A stretch of DNA of 49,480 bases, from contig NZ_JAEKMI010000036.1 of NCBI RefSeq assembly GCF_020217485.1, forward strand, positions 1-49,480. The letters run 5' to 3'. Every line of letters begins with the position of its first letter. The first letter of the stretch is position 1. This DNA is from Mycobacterium sp. WUMAC-067 (GTDB lineage Bacteria > Actinomycetota > Actinomycetes > Mycobacteriales > Mycobacteriaceae). The notes under the pieces are model-generated. The model worked only from the letters and a program-made list of their open reading frames with translations, was not told where the DNA came from and made no database searches. Position numbers and translations under genes: made by a program. Shown one piece after another: positions 18,577 to 26,520 of this stretch.

Positions 18577-18830
18577 GATCGTCACTCCTCTCAGACCACC
18601 CGCAAAAGCTAGGACAGTGGTTATTGGATCGTGATTCCAGAATGCCCGCCGAATCCTGAGACCAAACCATCCGTCAAGATGAGAATTGACCATGAATTCC
18701 TCAGGTCTCGTTCGGATGCCACTGCCGTGCCGCCGTCCGCGTTGACCCGGCCGCGATTCGCACCATAGCGGCACGCTCCGACAATTCCCGTTTAACGTCG
18801 TGCACGGTTGGCTGCTATGGTCCCTTGCTT

Positions 18831-19679
18831 ATGCCGGAGATCGATCGTCGCCGCATGATTCTGACGACCGGGATCGGCGTGCTGGCAGCCGCGCTGCCGG
18901 CCCCGAAAGCCTGGGCCCACCCGGCCGGACGGGATGAACCCGCCGGTCGGATACCGGCGCCTGCCGCGCCCAGCGGCCAGTCGGGGACCTATATTTTCGC
19001 CGACGAGTTCGACGGCCCTGCCGGTTCGGCACCCGATGCGTCCAAATGGGCAGTGGCGAAGGCCCGCGAGACGATCAAGGACCCGACCTATTGGGAGCGC
19101 CCCGAGAACATCGGCCAGTACCGCGATGATCGCCGGAACGTGTTCCTGGACGGCAAGTCGAATCTGGTGCTGCGCGCCGCCAAGGACGGGCCCACCTACT
19201 ACAGCGGCAAGGTGCAGAGCCTGTGGCGCGGCGGGGTCGGCCACACCTGGGAGGCCCGGATCAAGCTGAACTGCCTGACCGCGGGCGCCTGGCCCGCGTA
19301 CTGGCTCGGCAATGACGATCAGGGCGAGATCGACGTCATGGAGTGGTACGGCAACGGCAAGTGGCCGTCGGCCACCACCGTGCACGCCAAGGCCAACGGC
19401 GGCGAATGGAAGACGCACAACATCGCGGTGGACAGCGCCTGGCATACCTGGCGCACGCAGTGGGACGAGGCGGGCATCCGGTTCTGGAAGGACTACACCG
19501 ACGGCGCCGCGCCCTACTTCGACGTGCCGGCCAGTTCCCTGCCCGATTGGCCTTTCAACGGGCCGGGTTACGCGGCCTATCCGGTCTTCAACCTGGCGGT
19601 GGCCGGATCGGGCGGCGAAGACCCGGGCCCCGGCACCTACCCCGCCGACATGCTCATCGACTGGATCCGTGTCTGGTAG
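18831..19679 (+). CDS. Exported GH16 family glycosidase (Rv0315-like)
   Basis: Predicted beta-glucanase-like secreted protein, 282 residues. The N-terminus DRRRMILTTGIGVLAAALP is a twin-arginine-type signal. The mature part has the GH16 jelly-roll landmarks: FADEFDGPAGS, RNVFLDGKSNLVLRA, WEARIKLNC, and the catalytic EIDVMEWYG, where the first Glu is nucleophile and the second is acid/base. It resembles M. tuberculosis Rv0315, annotated as a possible beta-1,3-glucanase. TATGGT at 18816-18821 lies close to the ATG, consistent with a very short or absent leader. A TTG two codons upstream is possible. Confidence 0.87.
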   Translation: MPEIDRRRMILTTGIGVLAAALPAPKAWAHPAGRDEPAGRIPAPAAPSGQSGTYIFADEFDGPAGSAPDASKWAVAKARETIKDPTYWERPENIGQYRDDRRNVFLDGKSNLVLRAAKDGPTYYSGKVQSLWRGGVGHTWEARIKLNCLTAGAWPAYWLGNDDQGEIDVMEWYGNGKWPSATTVHAKANGGEWKTHNIAVDSAWHTWRTQWDEAGIRFWKDYTDGAAPYFDVPASSLPDWPFNGPGYAAYPVFNLAVAGSGGEDPGPGTYPADMLIDWIRVW

Positions 19680-19689
19680 ACGGGCGCTC

Positions 19690-20535
19690 TCACTGCGTCA
19701 GCAGGGCGGTCGCGCTCCAGGCCCTGCCACCCGGGCGGCGGGGATCTGGCTGCGGCAGCCAGGCAAGTGGGCGCATCACGAGCGGCAAGCGATGCATTCG
19801 GCGAGCGGCTAGATACAGCGCTTCCACGTCGACGGTGCGCCAGCCGAGGTTTTCGAAGTAGGCCAGCCCGTTCTCGGGCGCGAACTTGAATGGCGCGTTC
19901 TGCAACATGCCCGCCATCTTCTTGTTCATCATCTTCTTCAAACCGGGCCCGGCGAAGTCGAGCATCCACCAGTGGACCTCGGGCCGCTTGATCGCCGCGG
20001 AAAGGGCTGTCACGTCAGCGTCTTCCAGATACATCAACAGGCCTTCGGTGAGCACCAACGCCTTGGTCGCGCCGTCGAGCGCCTCGTTCAGGAAGGCATC
20101 CCGGGCCTGCGGGTCGGCAAGGTCGACGGCGGCCCGCGTCAACCGGCAGCGCGGTACCTGGTCGGCCAGCACTTCCGTCTTTTCGGGGAGCAGCTTCGGC
20201 AGATCCGCCTCCACCCAGACGAAGTCGGGCGGAAGGTCGAGCCGATACGGCCGGGTGTCCAACCCGGCGGCCAGATTCAGCACCCGGTCGCAACCGTCGG
20301 CGATCGCTGCGGCGATGGCGTCATCGATGATCTTGGTCCGGGCGACCAGCCACCAACCATTGCGGGTCGTGCGGGGCACGTTGTCGACGATCGCGCGGCC
20401 GTGGTCACCGGCGAGAAGCCCGGCGAGCGGGTCGCTGAACAACGCGTCGGGACGGGCCGATTCGGTCGCCCGGTGCAACGCCGTCCAGCGGGCCGTATCC
20501 GATACATGGGTGATCGTGTGCGCTGGGCCTGACAT
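19690..20535 (-). CDS. SAM-dependent methyltransferase (LCM / TIGR00027 type)
   Basis: A 281-residue protein of the leucine-carboxyl-methyltransferase-like family, which is expanded in mycobacteria (Rv0726c, Rv0731c group). It starts with ITHVSDTARWTALHRATES and continues with DALFSDPLAGLLAGDHG. Motif I is VLNLAAGLDTRPYRLDLP, the next acid is VEADLP, and LVLTEGLLMYLE completes the family set. The same frame is open for another 1.2 kb upstream, but that part is antisense to the aldehyde dehydrogenase, and MSGPAHTITHVSDTARW is the natural start. The substrate is unknown. Confidence 0.87.
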   Translation of the reverse strand: MSGPAHTITHVSDTARWTALHRATESARPDALFSDPLAGLLAGDHGRAIVDNVPRTTRNGWWLVARTKIIDDAIAAAIADGCDRVLNLAAGLDTRPYRLDLPPDFVWVEADLPKLLPEKTEVLADQVPRCRLTRAAVDLADPQARDAFLNEALDGATKALVLTEGLLMYLEDADVTALSAAIKRPEVHWWMLDFAGPGLKKMMNKKMAGMLQNAPFKFAPENGLAYFENLGWRTVDVEALYLAARRMHRLPLVMRPLAWLPQPDPRRPGGRAWSATALLTQ

Positions 20536-20593
20536 ACGTGCGTTATAGCAGCCTCGTCGCCGCCCTACTGACCTGCCCCGCCCGTGCAGCTTT

Positions 20594-20658
20594 CGCGCGA
20601 GAGTGCGACTACCGACGGTCTCTCTCGAAAAACGTGTCGGCAGTTGCACTCTCGCGCG
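20594..20658. repeat. Long inverted repeat (23-base arms)
   Basis: Arms 20594-20616 and 20636-20658 pair at 21 of 23 positions around a 19-base spacer; the left arm begins CGCGCGAGAGTGCGACT. Twenty bases of the left arm match the left arm of the repeat at 31483-31540 at 16 positions. It lies between the aldehyde dehydrogenase 3' end and the methyltransferase promoter, so it could terminate the former. It may belong to a dispersed palindromic repeat family. Confidence 0.65.
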
Positions 20659-20690
20659 TCGGATAGCCGGCGGCGGGGTCCGACAGGGGT

Positions 20691-22145
20691 CTAGAGCTGG
20701 GCCCAGACCGACTTCGTCTTCAGGTAGATCTCCAGGCCCTCTTTGCCGAACTCGTGACCCCAGCCGGACTGCTTGTAGCCGCCGAACGGCACATCGTGGT
20801 CGAAGACCAGCTGGCAGTTGACCTGAACGCTGCCGGCCTGCAACCGCCTCATGATCCGGTGGGCCCGACCGAGGTTCTCCGTCCACGCGGTGGCCGCCAG
20901 GCCGTAGGTGGTGTCGTTGGCCAGGGCCACGGCCTCGTCTTCGTCGTCGAACGGCAGGATGGTGACCACCGGCCCGAAGATCTCCTGCTGGTACAGCCGC
21001 ATGCTCGTGCCGACGTTGGTGAGGACCGTCGGGTGGACGAAGTAACCCTTGCGGTCCAGACGGTGGCCGCCGGTGACCACCTCCACGCCGTCCTGCTTGC
21101 CCTCGTCGATGAAGCCCATGACCCGGTTCAGCTGCTTCTGGCTGATCAGCGGGCCACTGACGCAGCCCTCCTCGCTGGGGGCGCCCAGCTTGAACGAATT
21201 CGCCATCATCGCAACGCCTTCCACGACCCGGTCGTAGACGCCGCGCTGGGCGAAGATGCGCGACCCGCACACGCAGCCCTGGCCGGAGTGCACGAAGATG
21301 CCCAGCGACGCCATCATGATGGCGTTGTCGAGGTTGGCGTCGTCGAAGATCAGCACCGGCGATTTCCCGCCCAGTTCCAGCGTGACCTTCTTCAGGTTGT
21401 CCGCCGAGGCCCGCACGATCTCCTTGCCGACCTCGGTCGAGCCGGTGAAGGCGACCTTCTGGACGTCGGGGTGTGCGGTGATCGCGGCGCCCGCGGTGTG
21501 GCCGTAACCGGTCAGCAGGTTGACGACGCCCTCGGGCACGCCGGCCTCGTGAATGAGCCTGTCCAACAGCAGCGCCGACAGCGGCGTCTCCTCGGCGGGC
21601 TTGACGAGCAGGCTGCCGCCCGCGGCCAGGGCCGGTGCGAGCTTCGCGCTGGCATTGAAGATCGGGCCGTTCCACGGGAAGATCAGGCCCACCACGCTGT
21701 AGGGCTCTTTGAGCGTGTAGGCGTGCATGTTGACGTAGTTGTCGGTGGCGATGCCGTCGGTCTTCACGTCGTAGGCGACGCCGTTGATCTTCGAACACCA
21801 ACCGGCGTAGTAGCGGAAGAACTCCGAGCAGGTGGACATCTGTAACTGGGCCTGCATCAACGGCATTCCCGTGTTCAGGGAGTCGAGTTGGGCGAACTCC
21901 TCAGCGTGTTCGTCGATCAAATCCCCGATCCGCCACAAGATCTTGGCCCGCTCTCGGCCGGGAAGCTCGGACCAGACACCCGACTCGAACGACTCCTTCG
22001 CCCGCGCGGCGGCGTCGTTGACCGCTTCCTGCCCGCAGTCGGTGAATTCGGTGATCGTCTCTTCGGTCGCGGGATCGATGACCGTGATGACGTCCCCCGT
22101 TCCGGGGCGCTTTCGAATGTCGTCCAGTACCGCCTGCACTGTCAT
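20691..22145 (-). CDS. NAD(P)-dependent aldehyde dehydrogenase
   Basis: Oxidises an aldehyde to the acid. The 484-residue ALDH superfamily enzyme has the full motif set: IFPWNGPIFNASAKLAPALA (cofactor and substrate tunnel), KPAEETPLSA, FTGSTEVGKEI, catalytic Glu in LELGGKSP, and nucleophile Cys in GQGCVCGSR. FGPVVTILPF and PFGGYKQSGWGHEFG near the C-terminus mark the oligomerisation region. The ATG follows an AAAGGG ribosome site; the open frame upstream holds operator-like sequence and is not coding. No dedicated partner gene is adjacent, so the aldehyde is unknown. Confidence 0.92.
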   Translation of the reverse strand: MTVQAVLDDIRKRPGTGDVITVIDPATEETITEFTDCGQEAVNDAAARAKESFESGVWSELPGRERAKILWRIGDLIDEHAEEFAQLDSLNTGMPLMQAQLQMSTCSEFFRYYAGWCSKINGVAYDVKTDGIATDNYVNMHAYTLKEPYSVVGLIFPWNGPIFNASAKLAPALAAGGSLLVKPAEETPLSALLLDRLIHEAGVPEGVVNLLTGYGHTAGAAITAHPDVQKVAFTGSTEVGKEIVRASADNLKKVTLELGGKSPVLIFDDANLDNAIMMASLGIFVHSGQGCVCGSRIFAQRGVYDRVVEGVAMMANSFKLGAPSEEGCVSGPLISQKQLNRVMGFIDEGKQDGVEVVTGGHRLDRKGYFVHPTVLTNVGTSMRLYQQEIFGPVVTILPFDDEDEAVALANDTTYGLAATAWTENLGRAHRIMRRLQAGSVQVNCQLVFDHDVPFGGYKQSGWGHEFGKEGLEIYLKTKSVWAQL

Positions 22146-22193
22146 CTGATCCCTTTCGTCTTGCCAGTCGTCGCACCAGCGCCGAATGCGCTC

Positions 22194-22215
22194 AGTGCTG
22201 AGCACTTGCTTAGCA
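22194..22215. promoter_or_regulatory. Two-box operator upstream of the aldehyde dehydrogenase
   Basis: TGCTGAGCA (22196-22204) and TGCTTAGCA (22207-22215) are two nine-base palindromes one helical turn apart. The first is extended to AGTGCT-G-AGCACT. They lie about 50 bases before the aldehyde dehydrogenase start. TGCTNAGCA boxes are typical of TetR-family regulators. The regulator is not identifiable from the window. Confidence 0.6.
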
Positions 22216-22255
22216 TTCTGCACACGGCCGGTCAAGCATTCGCAGGCGGATGGCC

Positions 22256-22666
22256 TCAGCGCAGTTCTTGGATGCGAATGAGGTTGCCCGCGGGATCGCG
22301 GACGGCGCAGTCGCGAAGGCCGTACGGCTGGTCGGTGGGCTCCTGGACGATGTCGACATCATTGTCCTGCAGGCGTTCGAAGGTGCCGTCCAGGTCCTTG
22401 GTGGCCAGCAGCAGCATGGCGTAGCTGCCCTTGACCATCATCTCGGCGATGGTGCGGCGCTCGTCGTCGGTGAGGCCCGGGTTGGCGGCGGGGGGGTTCA
22501 AGACGATGGAGGTGTCCGGCTGGTTCGGCGGGCCGACCGTGATCCAGCGCATCGTGCCCTTCCCGACGTCGAGGCGGACTTCGAAGCCGAGGACGTCGCG
22601 ATAGAAGGCGAGCGACGATTCCGGATCGTCATGGGGAAGGAAGCTCGAATGAATGGTGATGTTCAT
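22256..22666 (-). CDS. VOC family (glyoxalase-like) protein
   Basis: A 136-residue vicinal-oxygen-chelate protein: SLAFYRDVLGFEVRLDV near the N-terminus and QPYGLRDCAVRDPAGNLIRI at the C-terminus form the paired beta-alpha-beta modules. Such proteins act as glyoxalases, dioxygenases or drug-binding proteins; the metal ligands here are incomplete by eye (an N-terminal His and the C-terminal Glu), so activity is uncertain. It starts four bases after the AraC-type regulator gene ends, so the two form an operon and the regulator probably responds to what this protein binds. Confidence 0.82.
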   Translation of the reverse strand: MNITIHSSFLPHDDPESSLAFYRDVLGFEVRLDVGKGTMRWITVGPPNQPDTSIVLNPPAANPGLTDDERRTIAEMMVKGSYAMLLLATKDLDGTFERLQDNDVDIVQEPTDQPYGLRDCAVRDPAGNLIRIQELR

Positions 22667-22670
22667 GCGG

Positions 22671-23123
22671 TCAGGCTAGGCCCGGTGCGACGGCGGCTGC
22701 TTCTCGATTCCTGATCGGTCTCGTCACCTGTTTTTCCACGCATGGAGGTATGCCGGCCAGCGCATCGGCCGACTGCCGGCGGTAGGTGCTGGGCGGCACA
22801 CCGACCAATTCGGTGAACCGGCTGCTGAAGGTGCCCAATGACGAGCAGCCGACCGCGAAGCACACCTCGGTGACGCTCAGATCGCCGCGGCGAAGCAGCG
22901 CCATCGCGCGCTCGATGCGCCGCGTCATCAAATAGGAGTACGGCGATTCGCCGTAGGCAGACCGGAATTCGCGGCTGAGGTGGCCGGCGGACATGTGCGC
23001 GTCACGGGCCAGCGCTTCGACGTTCAACGGTTGCGTGTAGTCCCGGTCGATGCGGTCCCGGACGCGGCGCAACAGCGCCAGGGTCCGCAGCCGCTGCGCC
23101 GTCGCGTCCGATCTGCCGGCCAC
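22671..23123 (-). CDS. AraC family transcriptional regulator (DNA-binding domain only)
   Basis: A 150-residue protein made almost entirely of the AraC double helix-turn-helix. The first is LNVEALARDAHMSAGHLSRE, and the second is LSVTEVCFAVGCSSLGTFSS followed by VGVPPSTYRR. There is no N-terminal sensor domain, so any ligand sensing must come from a partner or from its level. The start is a GTG. The gene is directly upstream of the VOC gene, its likely target. Confidence 0.88.
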   Translation of the reverse strand: MAGRSDATAQRLRTLALLRRVRDRIDRDYTQPLNVEALARDAHMSAGHLSREFRSAYGESPYSYLMTRRIERAMALLRRGDLSVTEVCFAVGCSSLGTFSSRFTELVGVPPSTYRRQSADALAGIPPCVEKQVTRPIRNREAAAVAPGLA

Positions 23124-23192
23124 CCGCTCGATGCTGCCACCCCGGGCCGCAAATCGCCTAAACCCGTGCGTCTCTGACCGTGCGTCGGGCGT

Positions 23193-24047
23193 TCAGGCCG
23201 TCACGGCGTTGTGCCATGCCAGCGGGTTGAGCCCGCGGTAGGGATCCTTTTCCCGCAACCGAAGCAGTTCGGCCAGTAGGGCTTCCAGTTGCCGTCGAGC
23301 CCGCTCTTTGACGATGTCCACCCACTGCTGGTTCTCGACACCGAGCGGTGTCGTGGTGTCGATCGGGGCGCCGAACCGCAAATACATCCGCTGCGGCCGC
23401 GGGATGAGGGTGGGGCCAATCCCCCGCACCAACGGCATCGCCATGTCCGGTCGGCCATTCAGTCGTCGAGTCAGCGCCGCACTGAACTTCGCGTACGCGC
23501 TGTCGCGTGTGGTCCAACTGCGATAGACGTCGTCGCCCCCGACCAGCCCGACCGGCACGATCGGGTAGCCGTTCTCCACCGAAACGCGGGCGAATCCGGA
23601 GCGTCCTTGCCAACGCAGCGCGTACTCCTCGCCCTTGAATTTCGCGATCTCGCGTCCGCCGCCGGGAAACACCAGGATGGTTTCGTCGTGGCGCATCAGT
23701 TCGCGGACAGTCTCGGGTGCGCCGATGACGCCGCCGAACGCCGCCATCAGGTCGGCGGGCAGCCCCCGCAGCCGCCCGAAATTCCGGTCAGCCAGCGGCC
23801 GCACCCGCGTTCCGATGCTGCGGCGCACCGTGTCTGGGATCAGAAAGACCTCGGAGCCGAACTGAGTGTGGTTACCCACCAACAGGAATCGCCCGTCGGG
23901 CGGCAGATTCTCCAGGCCGTCGACGTACGGCCGGGACAGGTCCAGAACGGGTTGCAGCCGGTTGGTCACCACATCGAGCACCCGGCGCAGCGACCGGACG
24001 CGCCCACTGGGTTCCATGATGCCAACCAGATCAACGTCGTCACTCAT
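23193..24047 (-). CDS. Lysophospholipid acyltransferase-like protein (PlsC/DGAT fold)
   Basis: A 284-residue acyltransferase of the group that includes mycobacterial Rv1920, predicted to transfer fatty acyl groups at the membrane face. VGNHTQFGSE (58-66) is the catalytic block; His60 is present, but the usual HX4D aspartate position is Ser65, with Glu66 next to it. FPGGGREI (127-134) matches the second conserved block. The gene overlaps the upstream methyltransferase by eight bases, so the two are coupled, probably under the divergent TetR. Confidence 0.78.
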   Translation of the reverse strand: MSDDVDLVGIMEPSGRVRSLRRVLDVVTNRLQPVLDLSRPYVDGLENLPPDGRFLLVGNHTQFGSEVFLIPDTVRRSIGTRVRPLADRNFGRLRGLPADLMAAFGGVIGAPETVRELMRHDETILVFPGGGREIAKFKGEEYALRWQGRSGFARVSVENGYPIVPVGLVGGDDVYRSWTTRDSAYAKFSAALTRRLNGRPDMAMPLVRGIGPTLIPRPQRMYLRFGAPIDTTTPLGVENQQWVDIVKERARRQLEALLAELLRLREKDPYRGLNPLAWHNAVTA

Positions 24048-24858
24048 GGTCGGCGGGGCCGTCCGGACGCGAGAACACGACGATGCTCGCCGGCATCCCG
24101 AGTCGGCGCGGCGAGGTCAGGACCTCGACCCGTATCCCCGGGGCGGCGGCGTGGCCAAGGGTCTCGAGCGCCGATGTGCTGTATGCCCGCAACGCGCTGA
24201 TGAACCCGTCGTGCAACGTCGGTGGTATCCAGGACCACGGCAATAGCGCGAGGTTCACCGGCAACGCCATCACCGGAAACAGCAAGGTAGCCAACGGCGT
24301 TCGCCTCTTGAGGTCAATGACCAAGAACCGCTTCCCGACCCGGGTGGCCTCGGCGATGGCGCGACAGGCGATCGCCGGCGGCAAGTGGTGAAACGCCATC
24401 GCAAACACCACCAGGTCATAGCTGTCGTCCGGGGCGTCAATGGCGGTTGCGTCGATCACCTCGGCGTGCGCCCGAGGGTGAGCGCCGAGCTCACTCGCGT
24501 TGATGTTGGCGACCGAGGTGGAGTCCACATCGGAGACGGTGACCGTAGCCGTGGGGTGCAGTTCGAGGAGCTTGGCGGACAGCTTGCCGTGACCCGCGCC
24601 CAGCTCGAGGACGCGTGGGTTGGGGATGTCGCCGACAACGTCCAGGGCGATCCGGGCGAAAGTTTCGTGCTGGTTGGTCAGGGTGCCGATGCGATCCAGC
24701 ATCCCGATGACCTTCTGCTTGACCTCGTCGGCGATGTCGTCGCGGTCGAGGTACTCCAGCGCATCGGTCTCGAACCGACGATCCAGCCACGACGCATCAG
24801 GGCCGCCCCGCGGCATCGTCGCAATAGCGGTCTGGTCGAGCGTCTTGGCCGTGCCCAT
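24040..24858 (-). CDS. Class I SAM-dependent methyltransferase
   Basis: A 272-residue methyltransferase. Motif I is RVLELGAGHGKLSAKLLE, the acidic strand is VTVSDVDSTSV, and motif IV is DSYDLVVFAMAFHHLPP. A hydrophobic C-terminal segment (TLLFPVMALPVNLALLPWSW) suggests membrane contact and a lipid substrate, which suits its coupling to the acyltransferase gene. The ATG giving MGTAKTLDQ is preferred because GGAGA lies at normal spacing. It is divergent from a TetR gene, with a palindrome between them. Confidence 0.8.
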   Translation of the reverse strand: MGTAKTLDQTAIATMPRGGPDASWLDRRFETDALEYLDRDDIADEVKQKVIGMLDRIGTLTNQHETFARIALDVVGDIPNPRVLELGAGHGKLSAKLLELHPTATVTVSDVDSTSVANINASELGAHPRAHAEVIDATAIDAPDDSYDLVVFAMAFHHLPPAIACRAIAEATRVGKRFLVIDLKRRTPLATLLFPVMALPVNLALLPWSWIPPTLHDGFISALRAYSTSALETLGHAAAPGIRVEVLTSPRRLGMPASIVVFSRPDGPADHE

Positions 24859-24906
24859 CACAACGTCTCCTTCACGATTTACCTTGTGCTCCCACCACCC
24901 TAACAA

Positions 24907-24931
24907 ACGAACCAGTTCGTCCGCCTATGAT
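24907..24931. promoter_or_regulatory. TetR operator and leaderless tetR promoter
   Basis: ACGAAC-CA-GTTCGT (24907-24920) is a perfect palindrome with six-base arms between the divergent methyltransferase and tetR genes. TATGAT (24926-24931) is a good -10 box, and its predicted start point falls on the tetR GTG at 24938. The palindrome therefore occupies the spacer just upstream of the -10 box, where a bound repressor would block its own gene and probably the divergent pair. Confidence 0.65.
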
Positions 24932-24937
24932 GACCGT

Positions 24938-25507
24938 GTGAGGACGACCACTGAGCTGCGCGGCGAAATTCTCGCCGCTGCCCGAGCGGAATTCGCGCAG
25001 TACGGATTGGCGGGCGCGCGCATCGATCGCATCGCGCGGGCCGCGAGCGCGAGCAAGGAACGCCTGTACGCGCACTTCGGCGACAAGGAAACGCTCTTTC
25101 GCGGCGTGGTAGCCGCCGACGGCGCGGAGTTCTTCCGCGCGGTGGAGTTGCGTCCCGATGCCGTGCCCGAGTTCGTCGGTGACATCTTCGATCTCGCCCA
25201 GAACAGGCCGGAGCATCTGCGGATGATCACCTGGGCGCAGCTGGAGGGCTTTCCCCTCGACAAGCCGGAGTTCGAGGGCGAATCCCCACCCGATACGGCC
25301 ATCGCCGCGCTGGAACAGGCCCGGCTCGACGGCCACGTCGACCCGTGGTGGGACCCTCGCCAACTGCTGGTACTGCTGTTCGGAATCGGGCTCTCCTGGG
25401 CCCACTGGCCCGACCCCGACGCGGCGACCACGGACGCGGACGTCATCGCAGAGCGGCGCGCGGCCGCGGTGGAGGCGGCTGCCCGCATCGTCAGCGCGCG
25501 AGCTTAG
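24938..25507 (+). CDS. TetR family transcriptional regulator
   Basis: A 189-residue repressor with the TetR N-terminal domain: RGEILAAARAEFAQYGLAGA, then IDRIARAASASKERLYAHFGDKETLF (about residues 27-52), the helix-turn-helix. The C-terminal domain (ligand pocket) has several Trp residues, including DPWWDPRQLL and LSWAHWPD, suggesting an aromatic or lipid ligand. The GTG start lies seven bases after a TATGAT box, so the message is probably leaderless. The divergent methyltransferase-acyltransferase operon is the likely target. Confidence 0.88.
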   Translation: MRTTTELRGEILAAARAEFAQYGLAGARIDRIARAASASKERLYAHFGDKETLFRGVVAADGAEFFRAVELRPDAVPEFVGDIFDLAQNRPEHLRMITWAQLEGFPLDKPEFEGESPPDTAIAALEQARLDGHVDPWWDPRQLLVLLFGIGLSWAHWPDPDAATTDADVIAERRAAAVEAAARIVSARA

Positions 25508-25555
25508 CCCGGTCGTCGACGAATTTGCCGTCGAATAGTATTGTGCTGCAACGTA

Positions 25556-26458
25556 TTAGACGCCGACAAGTTCAGGGTGGAACTTGGCCGCCATGCGCCG
25601 AATTCCGTCCTGCCAGTCGACCGTGGTGCCGCCGATGAGCTCGTGCATCCGGTCGATGGTGGTCGGGTTGCCGCGTAGCGCTTGCTCGTTCGCCTCGAAG
25701 ATCGGCTCCTTGCCGACCAGGGAGCCGAGGTAGTCACACCACTCCTGCAGGCTGACGGTCTGGTCACCACACCAGTTGACGGTGGTCGCCGGGACCGACG
25801 CGACCTCCAGCAGCTTGGGGATGGTGGCGATGATGTCGTCCTCGTGAATCGGGTTGTAGCGGGCGGGCTCACCGGGCGGGACCGGGATCGGGATGCCCGC
25901 CAGCATCATCTCCATGTGGTAGAACGGCCACCCGCCGTTGTCGCCGTAGGGGACGTTGAGCCGGGCGATCGTGGTGGGCAGCCCGATGACCCGCGCCACC
26001 GAACGGGCGACCACCTCGCCGGCGATCTTGGAGATGGAATAGGTGGGAAACAGCGGCTTGTGGTTGTCGCCCAGGGCGGAGCGCTCGCTGCGCGGGGCGT
26101 CGTCCGGCGGGTCGTACACGGCGGCCGACGAACAATGCAGGAAGGCCTTCGCCTCGCGGCAGTGGGCCATGAGCAGGCCGACCGACTCCGCGTTGGCCGC
26201 CAGGTCCTTGTCCCAACTGCCGCTCTTAGCCACCGCCAAGTTGAGGACGTAATCGAAATCCGTTGGCAGACCGGAGAAGTCGCCGGCGGCCAAATTCACC
26301 GCCTCGCAACGAATTCCGGCCGCCTCCAGGGCTTCTCGCGCGGCGGGATCGGTGAAGCGGGCGATTCCCCACACTTCGTTGTCGGCCGCGAGCGCCCGGG
26401 CGATGGGGGTGGCGATTTGACCGGTCGGACCGGTGATCAGGATCTTGGAGCCGCGCAT
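25556..26458 (-). CDS. NAD(P)-dependent epimerase/dehydratase (extended SDR)
   Basis: A 300-residue extended short-chain dehydrogenase. ILITGPTGQIATPIARAL is the nucleotide-binding loop, CSSAAVYDPP carries the catalytic Ser, and TYSISKIAGE supplies the Tyr-x3-Lys pair. The reaction could be sugar epimerisation, dehydration or ketone reduction; no neighbour decides it. The chosen ATG sits immediately before the Rossmann fold. It lies 62 bases downstream of the acyl-CoA dehydrogenase-like gene on the same strand and may be co-transcribed. Confidence 0.85.
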   Translation of the reverse strand: MRGSKILITGPTGQIATPIARALAADNEVWGIARFTDPAAREALEAAGIRCEAVNLAAGDFSGLPTDFDYVLNLAVAKSGSWDKDLAANAESVGLLMAHCREAKAFLHCSSAAVYDPPDDAPRSERSALGDNHKPLFPTYSISKIAGEVVARSVARVIGLPTTIARLNVPYGDNGGWPFYHMEMMLAGIPIPVPPGEPARYNPIHEDDIIATIPKLLEVASVPATTVNWCGDQTVSLQEWCDYLGSLVGKEPIFEANEQALRGNPTTIDRMHELIGGTTVDWQDGIRRMAAKFHPELVGV

Positions 26459-26520
26459 GGGCGCAATGCTAGCGAGGAGCTGATTGGCCGTCAGTGGATC
26501 CGTCAACGTTCGCCGGCGAA

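Noticed and set aside
19690..21801. 703-codon minus-strand open frame
   Set aside because: Only its last 281 codons encode the LCM-type methyltransferase. The upstream part runs in another frame on the same strand as the aldehyde dehydrogenase gene and is its shadow.
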